This document shows positions 1 through 7,893 of a stretch of 64,000 nt of DNA, piece after piece. Each line of letters begins with the position of its first letter. Positions within the stretch are counted from its first letter, which is position 1. The position numbers and the translations under genes are program-made. The notes under the pieces are model-generated. The model had not been told where the DNA came from and did no database searches. It saw nothing but the letters and a program-made list of their open reading frames with translations. Source of the DNA: Thiotrichaceae bacterium (GTDB lineage Bacteria; Pseudomonadota; Gammaproteobacteria; Beggiatoales; Beggiatoaceae); NCBI GenBank assembly GCA_011391085.1, contig JAABRD010000032.1, forward strand, positions 1-64,000, read 5' to 3'.

Positions 1-63
1 CCCTCCATTCTTGAGAGATAAGGTGATGCCTACTGCCAGCCGGCTAAAGCCTCCACTCCGGTG
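1..63. repeat. Partial TTAGCCGG-type palindromic repeat at the window edge
   Basis: The right arm (CCGGCTAAAGCCTCCACTCC, 41-60) of the commonest palindrome in this window is present here. The left arm lies outside. The opposite arm appears at the far right end of the window, so both edges cut through copies of this family. Confidence 0.7.
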
Positions 64-122
64 TTTCAAAGTTGCTACTCTGTAAGTTATAATAACAATT
101 TCCAATTCCAATTCCAATTTTA

Positions 123-287
123 GGTAGTGATGCAATCTGGGTGAAATATCGTGCGGTTTCTCTTTGGTCTGGAACTCTGATTGAGATGATTAAATGAGGA
201 CTCTGAAAGGAGGCTTGACTAATCAGAGTCCATCTGAGAATCATTTTAATCAGAGTTCAGACATTTTACCCTCATTGCATCACTACC
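123..287. mobile_element. S1 MITE copy 1 (GGTAGTGATGCAAT ends)
   Basis: A 165-bp element with inverted ends GGTAGTGATGCAAT/ATTGCATCACTACC. It is flanked by a perfect 8-bp direct repeat CAATTTTA (115-122 and 288-295), which is the target duplication. There is no coding capacity for a transposase, so it must move in trans. It lies 44 bp upstream of the start codon of the DGR target gene and stays open in that gene's frame. Confidence 0.88.
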
Positions 288-331
288 CAATTTTAGACTC
301 TCCTAACAATTTCAATTATCTATCAACTCTC

Positions 332-1345
332 ATGGACAACATTTTAGGGGCTATTATTACCGGTGGCTTTACTATACTTTCGATTTTCTTATATCGTTTT
401 CTATATCCGCCACATCAAGGGCACCCACCTCCTTTACCCACGGATCCACTTCCTCCACCTACGAGTCATTCTACTGGAAAGCCACCCCCTACAGAACCGC
501 CCGTGAAGGTGAGAGAACCACCTGCGAAAACGTTTGAGTTTAACGTAGTGAAAATCAATGCTTGTGGAAGAGTCATCAGTAACACTCGCAAACAAGCCAA
601 ATATTTGGTGGAAGAGTTGGGCAATGGCGTGACCTTAGAAATGGTCTCCATTCCAGCGGGCGCGTTTCTAATGGGGTCTCCCAATAACGAAGCAGGTCGG
701 GAGGACCGTGAAGGGCCGCAACATCGAGTGACGTTGCCCACTTTTTGGATGAGTAAGTTCCAGATTACGCAGGCCCAATGGCAGGCGATTATGGGAAATA
801 ATCCGTCGTTCTTTAAAGGTAGTCTGCAATTGCCTGTCGAGAATGTTTCTTGGGACGATGCGAATATTTTCTGTCTGAAACTGTCTGTTAAAACTGGGAA
901 AACCTACCGCTTGCCCAGTGAAGCCGAATGGGAGTATGCTTGTCGCGCAGGGACAACTACGCCGTTTTATTTTGGGGAGACGATTACGCCAGAATTGGTG
1001 AATTATGATGGCAATCACAATTATGCTTCTGGCCCTAAAGGCGTTTACCGTGAAAAAACTACTCCTGTGGGCAGTTTTCCACCCAATGACTTTGGATTGT
1101 TTGACATGCACGGTAATGTGTGGGAATGGTGTGCAGATGTTTGGCATTCAGATTATCATAACGCACCGACGGATGGGAGTGTTTGGGAGACAGATGGAGA
1201 CCATAGCTACCGCCTGCTGCGCGGCGGTTCGTGGCTCTATAGTGCCGTTTGGTGCCGTGCCGCGTCTCGCAGCAAGGGCGCGCCAGATTTCCCCCACCAT
1301 TACATTGGGTTGCGTGTCGTTCTGTGTGCTGTGTGGACTTCGTAA
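332..1345 (+). CDS. DGR target protein: membrane-anchored FGE-sulfatase/C-type-lectin-fold protein
   Basis: A 337-residue protein. Residues about 4-24 form one hydrophobic membrane segment. A proline-rich linker follows to about 70. A formylglycine-generating-enzyme (SUMF1/FGE-sulfatase) fold runs from about 100 (VTLEMVSIPAGAF) to the end, with HGNVWEW and the terminal RGGSW block. The last 42 residues are encoded by the variable repeat. Residues 302-304, 312, 314, 316, 317, 320 and 322-324 differ from the template-encoded residues, which are mostly Asn or Tyr, exactly as in DGR-diversified lectin folds. The frame is open back to 194, but that part lies in a MITE, so the ATG at 332 was chosen; no clear ribosome site was seen. 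Enzyme activity is unlikely, and ligand binding is the usual role of such targets. Which side of the membrane the variable domain occupies is unclear: positive charges follow the helix, which would favour the cytoplasm. Confidence 0.85.
   Translation: MDNILGAIITGGFTILSIFLYRFLYPPHQGHPPPLPTDPLPPPTSHSTGKPPPTEPPVKVREPPAKTFEFNVVKINACGRVISNTRKQAKYLVEELGNGVTLEMVSIPAGAFLMGSPNNEAGREDREGPQHRVTLPTFWMSKFQITQAQWQAIMGNNPSFFKGSLQLPVENVSWDDANIFCLKLSVKTGKTYRLPSEAEWEYACRAGTTTPFYFGETITPELVNYDGNHNYASGPKGVYREKTTPVGSFPPNDFGLFDMHGNVWEWCADVWHSDYHNAPTDGSVWETDGDHSYRLLRGGSWLYSAVWCRAASRSKGAPDFPHHYIGLRVVLCAVWTS
1210..1335 (+). repeat. DGR variable repeat (VR)
   Basis: These 126 bp align without gaps to the template repeat at 3356-3481 (offset 2146) with 14 mismatches. 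Thirteen fall where the template has A (replaced by C four times, T four times, G five times). The remaining one is G to C at 1293. The first 25 and last 31 bases are identical to the template; the last 31 (1305-1335) are the likely initiation-of-mutagenic-homing region. The VR ends ten bases before the end of the target gene. Confidence 0.95.
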
Positions 1346-1800
1346 CCCTTTGGATTATAGACCTCTTGCGCTTTGCCCTTTTACGCTTTACCCTTAGTAG
1401 TAGAACTTGGTATCTATAATATAGGTTTGGTTTTTATACGACGCGAAGCGTCGTGCCGGCGAGAATTTTTAATTACTTCATATTTGTAAGTGTATTTTGT
1501 TTTGTTGTCTCGTTTCCACGCGCCAGCGTGGGAATACCGGTAGTGAGGCAATGTGGGTGTACTGTCTGAACTTTGATTAGAATGATTTTCAGATGGACTA
1601 TGATTCGTCAAGCCTCCTTTCATAGCCCTCATTTAATCATCTCAATCAAAGTTCCAGACCGACGCGAAACCGCACGATATTTCACCCAGATTGCATCACT
1701 ACCGGAATGCCGTGGAACGCGCCTGCGTTGTTGCAGGAATGGGACGCTTGCGCGTCCACACCACGTTCCTACGCTGGCGCGTAGGAACTAGATAAATCTC
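1346..1800. other. Repeat-filled spacer between DGR target and avd
   Basis: No gene is seen. The spacer holds short palindromes (GACGCGAAGCGTC near 1440; CACGCGCCAGCGTG near 1518; a GCGTGGAACG/GTAGGAACG-type set at 1711-1790) and S1 MITE copy 2. Confidence 0.6.
1539..1703. mobile_element. S1 MITE copy 2
   Basis: A 165-bp element in inverted orientation relative to copy 1. Ends are GGTAGTGAGGCAATGTGGGT and ATTGCATCACTACC. Flanks GGAATACC (1531-1538) and GGAATGCC (1704-1711) match at 7 of 8 positions, a slightly decayed target duplication. The site is inside an older palindromic repeat. Confidence 0.85.
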
Positions 1801-2163
1801 ATGAAAAAAGACTCCAAAGAGTTACCCATTATCCAAAAAACTTATGACCTCGTCAAATGGTACGTGCCCATTCTCAATCGCCTACCACGCGACCACCGGT
1901 TCCTGTTGGGGGACCGAATCATTACCCAACTCTATGAAACTCTGGAAGCCTTAATCAAGGCCCGCTATGCCAGGGAGAAACTGATGCCCTTGGAAGCTAT
2001 CAATGCCAGATTAGACCTGTTGCGTTACCAATCGCGGTTATTGTATGATTTTGGCTTAATCAGTGTGGACCGCTACGAATACATCGCCAAAGGAATCAAT
2101 GCCATTGGCACCGATTTAGGTGGTTGGATTAAACAACAACAGGTAGTGATGCAATCTGGGTGA
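1801..2163 (+). CDS. avd: DGR accessory variability determinant (Avd), four-helix bundle
   Basis: A 120-residue, helix-rich basic protein with the family signature [14 protein letters not shown] at about residues 28-41. Avd proteins form a barrel-like pentamer of four-helix bundles that binds the DGR reverse transcriptase and template RNA and is needed for mutagenic cDNA synthesis. It lies between the target gene and the reverse transcriptase, on the same strand. The last residues (VVMQSG) are encoded by an inserted MITE. Without that insertion the frame would continue to TGA at 2281-2283, overlapping the reverse transcriptase ATG. The truncated tail is outside the conserved helices, so the protein is probably still functional (inference). 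Confidence 0.88.
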   Translation: MKKDSKELPIIQKTYDLVKWYVPILNRLPRDHRFLLGDRIITQLYETLEALIKARYAREKLMPLEAINARLDLLRYQSRLLYDFGLISVDRYEYIAKGINAIGTDLGGWIKQQQVVMQSG

Positions 2164-2256
2164 TATTCATGAAGTTGCCCTCACCCCCGGCCCCTCTCCC
2201 AGAGGGAGAGGGGCCGGGGGTGAGGGTAAACATATCACCCACATTGCCTCACTACC
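2142..2256. mobile_element. S1 MITE copy 3, inserted between avd and the reverse transcriptase
   Basis: A 115-bp short form with the S1 ends and an interior formed by the CCCTCACCCCCGG palindrome instead of the usual one. It is flanked by a perfect 8-bp duplication CAACAACA (2134-2141 and 2257-2264). Element plus one duplication is 123 bp, or 41 codons, so reading frames across it are kept. Confidence 0.93.
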
Positions 2257-2279
2257 CAACAACAAAGGTCAACCTCAAC

Positions 2280-3338
2280 ATGAAACGCTACGGGAATCTC
2301 TGGCCCCAAGTCACCGCTTTTGCCAATCTCTTGGCCGCCGCCAAACAAGCCCAACGAGGGAAACGTTTTCGGGACAATGTGTTACAATTTAACGCGGACT
2401 TGGAAATTGAAATTTTGCGCTTACAAACCGAATTACAGACGAAAACGTATGTGCCTGGCCAATACAGAACCTTTGAAATTGTAGAACCCAAACGTCGCCT
2501 CATTTCAGCCGCACCGTATCGCGATAGAGTGGTACATCACGCGGTTTGCAATGTCATTGTGCCACGCTTAGAACGCAGTTTTATTGCCGATTCCTATGCC
2601 AATCGGCAAGGCTTTGGCACTCACCGCGCATTGCGTCGTTTTACCCAGTTTGCCCGTTCCTCCCGCTATATCTTACAATGCGATATACAAAAATATTTTC
2701 CCAGTATTGACCATGAAATTTTAAAATCGTTGCTTCGTCAGAAACTCAAATGTGCGGACACACTGTGGCTATTGGAGACTATCATTGACCATAGCAATCC
2801 TCAAGAACCATCGATAAAATATTTTCCTGGCGACGACTTATTGACGCCATTACAACGGCGTCGCGGCCTTCCCATAGGCAACCTGACCAGCCAATTTTTT
2901 GCCAATCTGTATCTCAACGGCTTTGACCATTTCGTGCAAGAACACTTGAAAATCTCCAAATATGTCCGCTATGTGGACGATTTTGCCTTGTTCAGCAACA
3001 ATCATGGTGTCCTCAAACAAGCCCGGATAGCCATTGAAGACCATTTAAACACCTTGCGGCTAAAAATTCATCCCGTCAAAAGCCAACAGTTTGAAACCAA
3101 ACGGGGCGCCAGTTTTTTAGGGTTTCGCGTGTTGCCTCAACAAATTCGAGTACGTACTGAAAATCTCCGGCGGGCCCGCCGCCGCTTACGAGATTTGCAA
3201 CAAGATTATGCCACAGGTAAACTTAAAGTGAAAGAGATTTCCCACTCTATTCGCAGTTGGGTTGCCCATTTGGAACATGGGGATACTTGGCAATTGCGAG
3301 AAAAAATTTTCCATAATTTGATATTTATGAGAAAATAA
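2280..3338 (+). CDS. DGR reverse transcriptase
   Basis: A 352-residue group-II-intron-like reverse transcriptase. The catalytic YVDD is at 231-234. The motif-4 block [10 protein letters not shown] (196-205) has the GxxxSQ form typical of DGR enzymes. A C-terminal thumb follows with the [11 protein letters not shown] segment. There is no maturase or endonuclease domain, as in DGRs. It copies the template RNA with A-to-N errors and, with Avd, directs replacement of the VR. The ATG at 2280 was chosen because the frame upstream to GTG 2160 lies in a MITE. That longer frame is open and would add 40 residues; its GTG overlaps the present avd stop (GTGA). The template repeat begins 18 bases after the stop. 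Confidence 0.93.
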   Translation: MKRYGNLWPQVTAFANLLAAAKQAQRGKRFRDNVLQFNADLEIEILRLQTELQTKTYVPGQYRTFEIVEPKRRLISAAPYRDRVVHHAVCNVIVPRLERSFIADSYANRQGFGTHRALRRFTQFARSSRYILQCDIQKYFPSIDHEILKSLLRQKLKCADTLWLLETIIDHSNPQEPSIKYFPGDDLLTPLQRRRGLPIGNLTSQFFANLYLNGFDHFVQEHLKISKYVRYVDDFALFSNNHGVLKQARIAIEDHLNTLRLKIHPVKSQQFETKRGASFLGFRVLPQQIRVRTENLRRARRRLRDLQQDYATGKLKVKEISHSIRSWVAHLEHGDTWQLREKIFHNLIFMRK

Positions 3339-3355
3339 ACCTGGGGTAGGCACCT

Positions 3356-3481
3356 CCGCCTGCTGCGCGGCGGTTCGTGGAACAATAATGCCGTTTGGTG
3401 CCGTGCCGCGTATCGCAACAAGAACACGCCAGATTACCGCAACAATAACATTGGGTTGCGTGTCGTTCTGTGTGCTGTGTG
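3356..3481 (+). ncRNA. DGR template repeat (TR)
   Basis: The invariant donor copy of the VR, placed just downstream of the reverse transcriptase. Its 24 adenines are confined to 3381-3450. The first 25 bases and the last 31 contain none, so they cannot be mutated. Adenines sit in AAC, AAT and TAT/TAC codons (Asn, Tyr), the pattern that gives widest amino-acid variation after A-to-N change. It is not itself in a plausible gene. It would be part of a transcribed template RNA continuing to a hairpin at 3584-3638. Confidence 0.93.
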
Positions 3482-3583
3482 TACTCTTCACTGCCAGAAT
3501 GGGTTAATGGGAATTAGCCAAGCGTGTATGAAGAAGAGTCCAGACTTACTCCAGTGATGGAGGTACCATCCAAATATAAACCC

Positions 3584-3638
3584 AGGTCAAGTGGTTTAGT
3601 CGGTGTTCACACCAAACCATCACTTGACCTATTTTTTT
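3584..3638 (+). terminator. Rho-independent terminator of the DGR operon / template RNA
   Basis: A 10-bp perfect stem AGGTCAAGTG (3584-3593) / CACTTGACCT (3621-3630), with an inner GGTTT/AAACC pairing, is followed by a T7 run. It is well placed to end the target-avd-RT-TR transcript about 100 bases after the TR. Confidence 0.75.
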
Positions 3639-3752
3639 AGGTAGTCATACCTTGTGTTTAACATCACATCGTTTATGGTTTTTCGTTTCCACGCAGAAGT
3701 AGGTAGGTTGGCTGGTTCGATAGATTAGGCCGAGTCAGGTTTAGGTGTTGCA

Positions 3753-4028
3753 TATAGTAATATTCCTTCTCATTTATACCCCCCCCAGCCCCCCCGTACA
3801 CGGGGGGGAGTGCCCCCGTACACGGGGGGGAATGCCCCCCCCCGTACACGGGGGGGAATGCCCCCGTACACGGGGGGGAGTGCCCCCGTACACGGGGGGG
3901 AGTGCCCCCGTACACGGGGGGGAGTGCCCCCGTACACGGGGGGAGTGCCCCCGTACACGGGGGAGAGTGACTCCCCCCGCGTGCGGGGGGGCTGGGGGGG
4001 GGTACAAATGAGAAGGAATATTACTATA
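3753..4028. mobile_element. S2 element with a GTACACGGGGG tandem interior
   Basis: Long inverted ends begin TATAGTAATATTC and continue into TTCTCATTT. Between them are eight units of about 20 bp containing CCCCCGTACACGGGGG, each itself palindromic, plus a degenerate GCGTGC unit. Frames on both strands are open through it (Pro/Gly-rich), but they are artefacts. The ends would fit an IS630/Tc1-like MITE with a TA target (inference). The bases 3639-3752 hold a decayed repeat also found inverted at 14484-14551. Confidence 0.7.
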
Positions 4029-4082
4029 CAAGGTCCCCCATATTTCATCACCACTAACTTTTCAAACCAAAGAAATTAACCA

Positions 4083-4832
4083 ATGCTAATCATCCCCGCT
4101 ATCGATTTAAAAGACGGTCACTGTGTTCGCCTCCGACAAGGTCGAATGGAAGACGATACCGTGTTTTCCAACGACCCCGTCGCTATGGCAGAACGCTGGA
4201 TAACCGCAGGGGCGCGACGGCTCCATATTGTGGACCTCAATGGCGCCTTTGCCGGCAAACCTGTCAATGCCCAAATCATTCAAAATATCGTCAAAACCTT
4301 TCCTCATATTCCCATTCAAGTCGGCGGTGGTATTCGTGACGAAGAAACCATTCAAGCCTATTTAGACTTGGGAGTGACTTATCTCATTTTAGGCACCAAA
4401 GCCGTCACAGCCCCGCCCTTTGTGTCAATGGTCTGTGCCAAATTCCCAGGCCACATCATTGTTGGTTTAGACGCCCGCAATGGCAAAGTGGCTACCGAAG
4501 GATGGTCACATATCTCCTCACTCAATGTCATCGACCTTGCCCAACAATTTGCCCAAGCGGGAGTGGAAGCGATTATCTTTACAGATATTCACCGCGATGG
4601 TATGATGCAAGGACTCAACGTCGAGTCCACCGTCCAATTAGCCCGCGCCATCCCCATTCCTGTGATAGCCGCCGGAGGAGTGACCACGATAGAAGACATC
4701 AAAGCCCTCTGTCAAGTCGCCCACGAAGGTATTTTAGGGGCCATTACGGGACGGGCAATTTATGAAGGGACGTTGGATTTTAGACAAGCACAACAACTTG
4801 CAGATAATTGCACTTCGCATATACCGGACTAG
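4083..4832 (+). CDS. hisA: HisA, phosphoribosylformimino-AICAR-phosphate isomerase
   Basis: A 249-residue TIM-barrel protein catalysing the Amadori isomerisation of ProFAR to PRFAR, the fourth step of histidine biosynthesis. IPAIDLKDG at the N terminus carries the catalytic Asp8. The phosphate-binding loops VGGGIRD and AAGGVTT are present, with a second acidic residue in VGLDARNG. Length is normal. It is followed after 41 bases by hisF. The spacer holds half of a TTAGCCGG repeat (4829-4846). Confidence 0.96.
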   Translation: MLIIPAIDLKDGHCVRLRQGRMEDDTVFSNDPVAMAERWITAGARRLHIVDLNGAFAGKPVNAQIIQNIVKTFPHIPIQVGGGIRDEETIQAYLDLGVTYLILGTKAVTAPPFVSMVCAKFPGHIIVGLDARNGKVATEGWSHISSLNVIDLAQQFAQAGVEAIIFTDIHRDGMMQGLNVESTVQLARAIPIPVIAAGGVTTIEDIKALCQVAHEGILGAITGRAIYEGTLDFRQAQQLADNCTSHIPD

Positions 4833-4873
4833 AGGCTTTAGCCGGTTCATTGAATTAGAGAGAAAATATCCAC

Positions 4874-5647
4874 ATGGGACTTGCAAAACGAATCATTCCT
4901 TGCCTTGACGTGGACGCTGGTCGAGTCGTCAAAGGCGTTAATTTTGTCAATATCCGCGACGCGGGCGACCCTGTTGAAATTGCCCGCCGTTATGATGAAC
5001 AAGGGGCGGATGAACTGACTTTTTTAGACATCACTGCCAGTTCCGATGCCCGTGACACGATGGTTCATGTCGTCGAAGCCGTAGCAGGAGAAGTGTTCAT
5101 CCCCTTGACCGTAGGTGGCGGCATTCGTAAAATGGAAGACATTCGCCGCATGTTAAATGCCGGCGCCGATAAAGTGTCGATCAACACTGCCGCCGTGTTT
5201 AACCCCGAATTTGTCCAAGAAGCCAGTCAACACTTCGGTTCTCAATGTATTGTCGTCGCCATTGATGCCAAACAAGTCAGCCTCGCGGGGGAACCGTTAC
5301 GCTGGGAAGTGTTCACCCACGGCGGCCGTAAACCGACTGGGATAGATGCCATCGATTGGGCTAAACGAATGGTGGACTATGGGGCCGGTGAACTGTTAGT
5401 CACCAGTATGGACCGCGATGGCACTCGGCAAGGTTTTGATTTGCCCTTAACGCGCACCATCAGTGAAGCCGTCAACGTCCCCGTAATTGCTTCCGGAGGC
5501 GTCGGAACGTTAGAACACTTAGCAGACGGCGTGTTGGAAGGAAAGGCAGAAGCGGTATTAGCCGCGAGTATCTTCCATTTTGGCGAATTTACCATTCGCC
5601 AAGCCAAACAAGTGATGGCAGATCGTGGTATTGAAGTAAGATGGTGA
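4874..5647 (+). CDS. hisF: HisF, imidazole glycerol phosphate synthase cyclase subunit
   Basis: A 257-residue TIM barrel that uses ammonia from HisH to convert PRFAR into imidazole glycerol phosphate and AICAR. The catalytic aspartates are visible in [14 protein letters not shown] (Asp11) and VAIDAK. The phosphate loops TVGGGIRK and ASGGVGT are present. Order hisA-hisF is typical; hisH is not in the window. Confidence 0.97.
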   Translation: MGLAKRIIPCLDVDAGRVVKGVNFVNIRDAGDPVEIARRYDEQGADELTFLDITASSDARDTMVHVVEAVAGEVFIPLTVGGGIRKMEDIRRMLNAGADKVSINTAAVFNPEFVQEASQHFGSQCIVVAIDAKQVSLAGEPLRWEVFTHGGRKPTGIDAIDWAKRMVDYGAGELLVTSMDRDGTRQGFDLPLTRTISEAVNVPVIASGGVGTLEHLADGVLEGKAEAVLAASIFHFGEFTIRQAKQVMADRGIEVRW

Positions 5648-5651
5648 ACAA

Positions 5652-5686
5652 CTCAGGAGTTCAAAGCACAGCTTTGGACTCCTGAG
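5652..5686. repeat. CAGGAGTCCAAAGC-type palindrome
   Basis: An inverted repeat CTCAGGAGTTCAAAGC / GCTTTGGACTCCTGAG just after hisF. Related copies occur at 14.2, 34.7, 42.0, 45.2 and 54.2 kb. It could also act as a transcription terminator, but it has no T run. Confidence 0.7.
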
Positions 5687-5703
5687 TACGCATATACGCA
5701 TCT

Positions 5704-6162
5704 ATGAGACTCTGGACTTTACACCCTATTTATCTGGATTCCAAAGGTTTAGTCGCGTTATGGCGAGAAGCCTTATTGGCCCAAAAAGTGTTAAAAGGCG
5801 AGACGAAAGGGTATCGTCATCATCCACAGTTGGAACGTTTCAAAACTGTTCCACACCCCGTGTCTGCCGTTGCCACTTACCTGGTCGCTGTTCATCAAGA
5901 AGCAACCAGAAGAGGTTATCAATTTGATTTGACCAAAATCGATTCTGGAAGAGTCACTCACCCAATCCCTGTCACAGCCGGTCAAGTGTTTTATGAGTTC
6001 ACTCATTTAAAGGCAAAACTCAAGATACGGGATAAAGAGAGGTTTGACCAATTACAAACCATTGCGACTCCACAAGTGCATCCACTGTTTGAAATTATTC
6101 AAGGACCTGTGGAAAGTTGGGAAAAAGCAACGGCATTCCTTGTCGATGACCTCTCCAAATAG
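5704..6162 (+). CDS. Pyrimidine-dimer DNA glycosylase family protein (T4 endonuclease V-like)
   Basis: A 152-residue protein matching the Pyr_excise family (PF03013): MRLWTLHPIYLD start, VALWREALLAQKVLKG, and GYRHHPQLERF. T4 endonuclease V removes UV-induced cyclobutane dimers using its N-terminal Thr as nucleophile. In this bacterial branch the second residue is Arg, so the exact chemistry cannot be assumed. It stands alone between hisF and repeats. Confidence 0.8.
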   Translation: MRLWTLHPIYLDSKGLVALWREALLAQKVLKGETKGYRHHPQLERFKTVPHPVSAVATYLVAVHQEATRRGYQFDLTKIDSGRVTHPIPVTAGQVFYEFTHLKAKLKIRDKERFDQLQTIATPQVHPLFEIIQGPVESWEKATAFLVDDLSK

Positions 6163-6202
6163 TAGTAATGGTAAAGTTGGACTAGAGGCTTTAGGCGTAA
6201 TT

Positions 6203-6363
6203 GCCATTAAGTTAAGGGAAACAGCCCCCGAAATGAATCGCCAGGTGGACTAGAGGCTTTAGCCGGCCGGCCGTAGGCATCACCCCACACACTAAAATTG
6301 CGGGGCGCCTACCGCCGGCAGGCGTTAGCCTCCACTCCACCGTACCTTAACTTAATGACATTG
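6203..6363. repeat. S3 element (GCCATTAAGTTAAGG ends) with TTAGCCGG interior
   Basis: Ends GCCATTAAGTTAAGG and CCTTAACTTAATG enclose a long palindrome (GGACTAGAGGCTTTAGCCGG left arm, TTAGCCTCCACTCC right arm). It fills most of the gap between the glycosylase gene and the ORF at 6466. A further half repeat lies at 6169-6184. Bases 6364-6465 show nothing recognisable. Confidence 0.7.
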
Positions 6364-6465
6364 CACCAACCTCTACACAGCCACCCTTGAAACACTATGA
6401 TTTACCACTACAACACTACCTAATTTTCAACTCCCTCAACATTTCCAACCCTTCATCAACTCAAT

Positions 6466-6759
6466 ATGAACCTATCACTTCCTCCCTTCATCAGTTTTAT
6501 CTTCACTGTCCTCCGTGAATTTCTCAACCTACTATTTCTCCCCCTACGTTGGGTTTGGCAACAATTATCTCCCCTGTGGCGCAACGTCACCGTCGGCGTT
6601 TTGATTGCCCTCCTCTTAACTATGACCCATTATCACCCCTTGTTGATAACTTCATTTGGACCGTTCACAAACCACAATGAATTCTTGAGTCATTGTCCGA
6701 TTACTTTCACCTTTTTGGTTAGTAGGCGAGTTCCGCAACGGCATCGCTTTGTTTCCTAA
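6466..6759 (+). pseudogene. Truncated membrane protein gene next to the restriction island
   Basis: The first 60 or so residues form a plausible membrane-protein start (hydrophobic stretches FISFIFTVLREFLNLLFLPL and VGVLIALLLTM). From about 6650 the frame runs antisense through the 3' end of the methyltransferase gene and looks random. I read this as the 5' remnant of a gene cut by arrival of the restriction-modification genes. No matching 3' part was seen on the other side of the island. The family is not recognised. Confidence 0.4.
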
Positions 6760-7890
6760 TAACCTTTCGTAAGTGAATAAGTGTTTGAACTCATTCTCTT
6801 CAAATTGTTCCGCAATAAATTGGTCGGTAGGCAATTGTATGTTCTTAACCCGACGATTGCCGACCACATAGATAGCTTTCCCACCTATTTTGATATGTTG
6901 GGCCACTGTTTGGATAGATTGCGCCAAATCGAAGTAAAATGAGGAGACTTCCATGGCACGTTGTTCGGATTGCTTGGATATTTCTAGCAGATAATCCTGA
7001 ATCAAACTATGAGAGTAAAGTGTCTTTACCCGTTGCCCGCCCATCAACATTTGGTCAATTTGACGTGCCTCTTTGATTCCTAGCCATTCGTTCGACAATA
7101 ACGAAAATTGGCCATAGGCTACCGTCGTTTTGCTATCTCCATAGGGAGGGCTGGTCAACACCACGTCGTAATAATTGAACTTGGGTCGGAATTGACGAGA
7201 TAAGGTGATTTTAGTACCCTCTAATTTCGGGTAGTAGTAAGTTTCATAAATTTTAACAGCCTGATTTAATTTTTCCCAAAATAGCCCCAACACATCAGGT
7301 TGAAAGGCCAGAAGTTCGGTAGCCGCCATTCGATACAGTTTAAACTCATTATTCCTCGTATAAGAACATTCTCTAACGGTCTCGGAAAATGGGACTCGCA
7401 AGAAATCTTTAATGCGGAGTGACGTATCAAGGCGTTCGATGCAGTGTCTCAGGATGGCTAACTGTTGTGTTACTTGTTTAGAAAACCAGAAATCGATGTG
7501 GTAAAAATCTGGTCGTTTGATTTGTTCGACCTTACCTTGGTTACCTTGAAGGTTGGCAACGGCTTTTCTAAGTTTCTGATTTGCTTCGTAAAGGCGTGGG
7601 ATGGGAACTTTAGTGAATTTAGCTTTGCAAATCAGAATTGCTAACGGATTGAGGTCAAAACCATACATTTCCTCTAATCCGCGGTCTAATCCCACGGTGA
7701 ACGAGGAACCGGAACCGCAATAAGGGTCTAACAATTTTCCCCCAGAGAGGTTTAGTTCCTTAAATAGTTCAATGCCAATTTGAGGAATCATAGTGGCTGG
7801 GTATTTATGCAAATTAGGGTAGCTATTGGCATAACTTTGTCCGCTAAAGTCATAGTGGCAATTTCGGATAACTGGATATTTATTGGTCAT
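6652..7890 (-). CDS. Type II DNA methyltransferase (amino-methyltransferase, probably N4-cytosine)
   Basis: A 412-residue protein. The motif X-like SYPNLHKYPATMIPQ (about 23-37) precedes the SAM-binding motif DPYCGSGS (55-62) and motif II FDLNP. The catalytic motif IV TSPPYG is at 246-251. About 190 residues between motifs I and IV probably hold target recognition. It is paired head-to-tail, 3 bases apart, with an MvaI/BcnI-type endonuclease gene. Those systems recognise CCWGG or CCSGG-like sites and protect by N4-cytosine methylation, so the same is inferred here. Base composition is more AT-rich than the neighbours, consistent with transfer. Confidence 0.85.
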   Translation of the reverse strand: MTNKYPVIRNCHYDFSGQSYANSYPNLHKYPATMIPQIGIELFKELNLSGGKLLDPYCGSGSSFTVGLDRGLEEMYGFDLNPLAILICKAKFTKVPIPRLYEANQKLRKAVANLQGNQGKVEQIKRPDFYHIDFWFSKQVTQQLAILRHCIERLDTSLRIKDFLRVPFSETVRECSYTRNNEFKLYRMAATELLAFQPDVLGLFWEKLNQAVKIYETYYYPKLEGTKITLSRQFRPKFNYYDVVLTSPPYGDSKTTVAYGQFSLLSNEWLGIKEARQIDQMLMGGQRVKTLYSHSLIQDYLLEISKQSEQRAMEVSSFYFDLAQSIQTVAQHIKIGGKAIYVVGNRRVKNIQLPTDQFIAEQFEENEFKHLFTYERLLGNKAMPLRNSPTNQKGESNRTMTQEFIVVCERSK

Positions 7891-7893
7891 CTT

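Noticed and set aside
194-331. N-terminal extension of the DGR target frame back to 194
   Set aside because: It is the sequence of an S1 MITE read in frame; the same peptide (KGGLTNQSPSENH) recurs before the unrelated gene at 47835.
1205-1345. Search for a second VR in the window (other RGGSW blocks)
   Set aside because: No other gene in the window carries the RGGSW block or the 31-bp 3' TR segment; only one target is present here.
1414-1632. ORFs in the spacer between the DGR target and avd
   Set aside because: They run through MITE copy 2 and palindromes; no ribosome site or recognisable protein.
3785-3995. CRISPR-like regular spacing of GTACAC units
   Set aside because: There are no unique spacers; the unit is about 20 bp in pure tandem.
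3745-4079. Proline/glycine-rich ORFs on both strands
   Set aside because: They are translations of a tandem G/C repeat inside an S2 element; all six frames stay open because the units lack stops.
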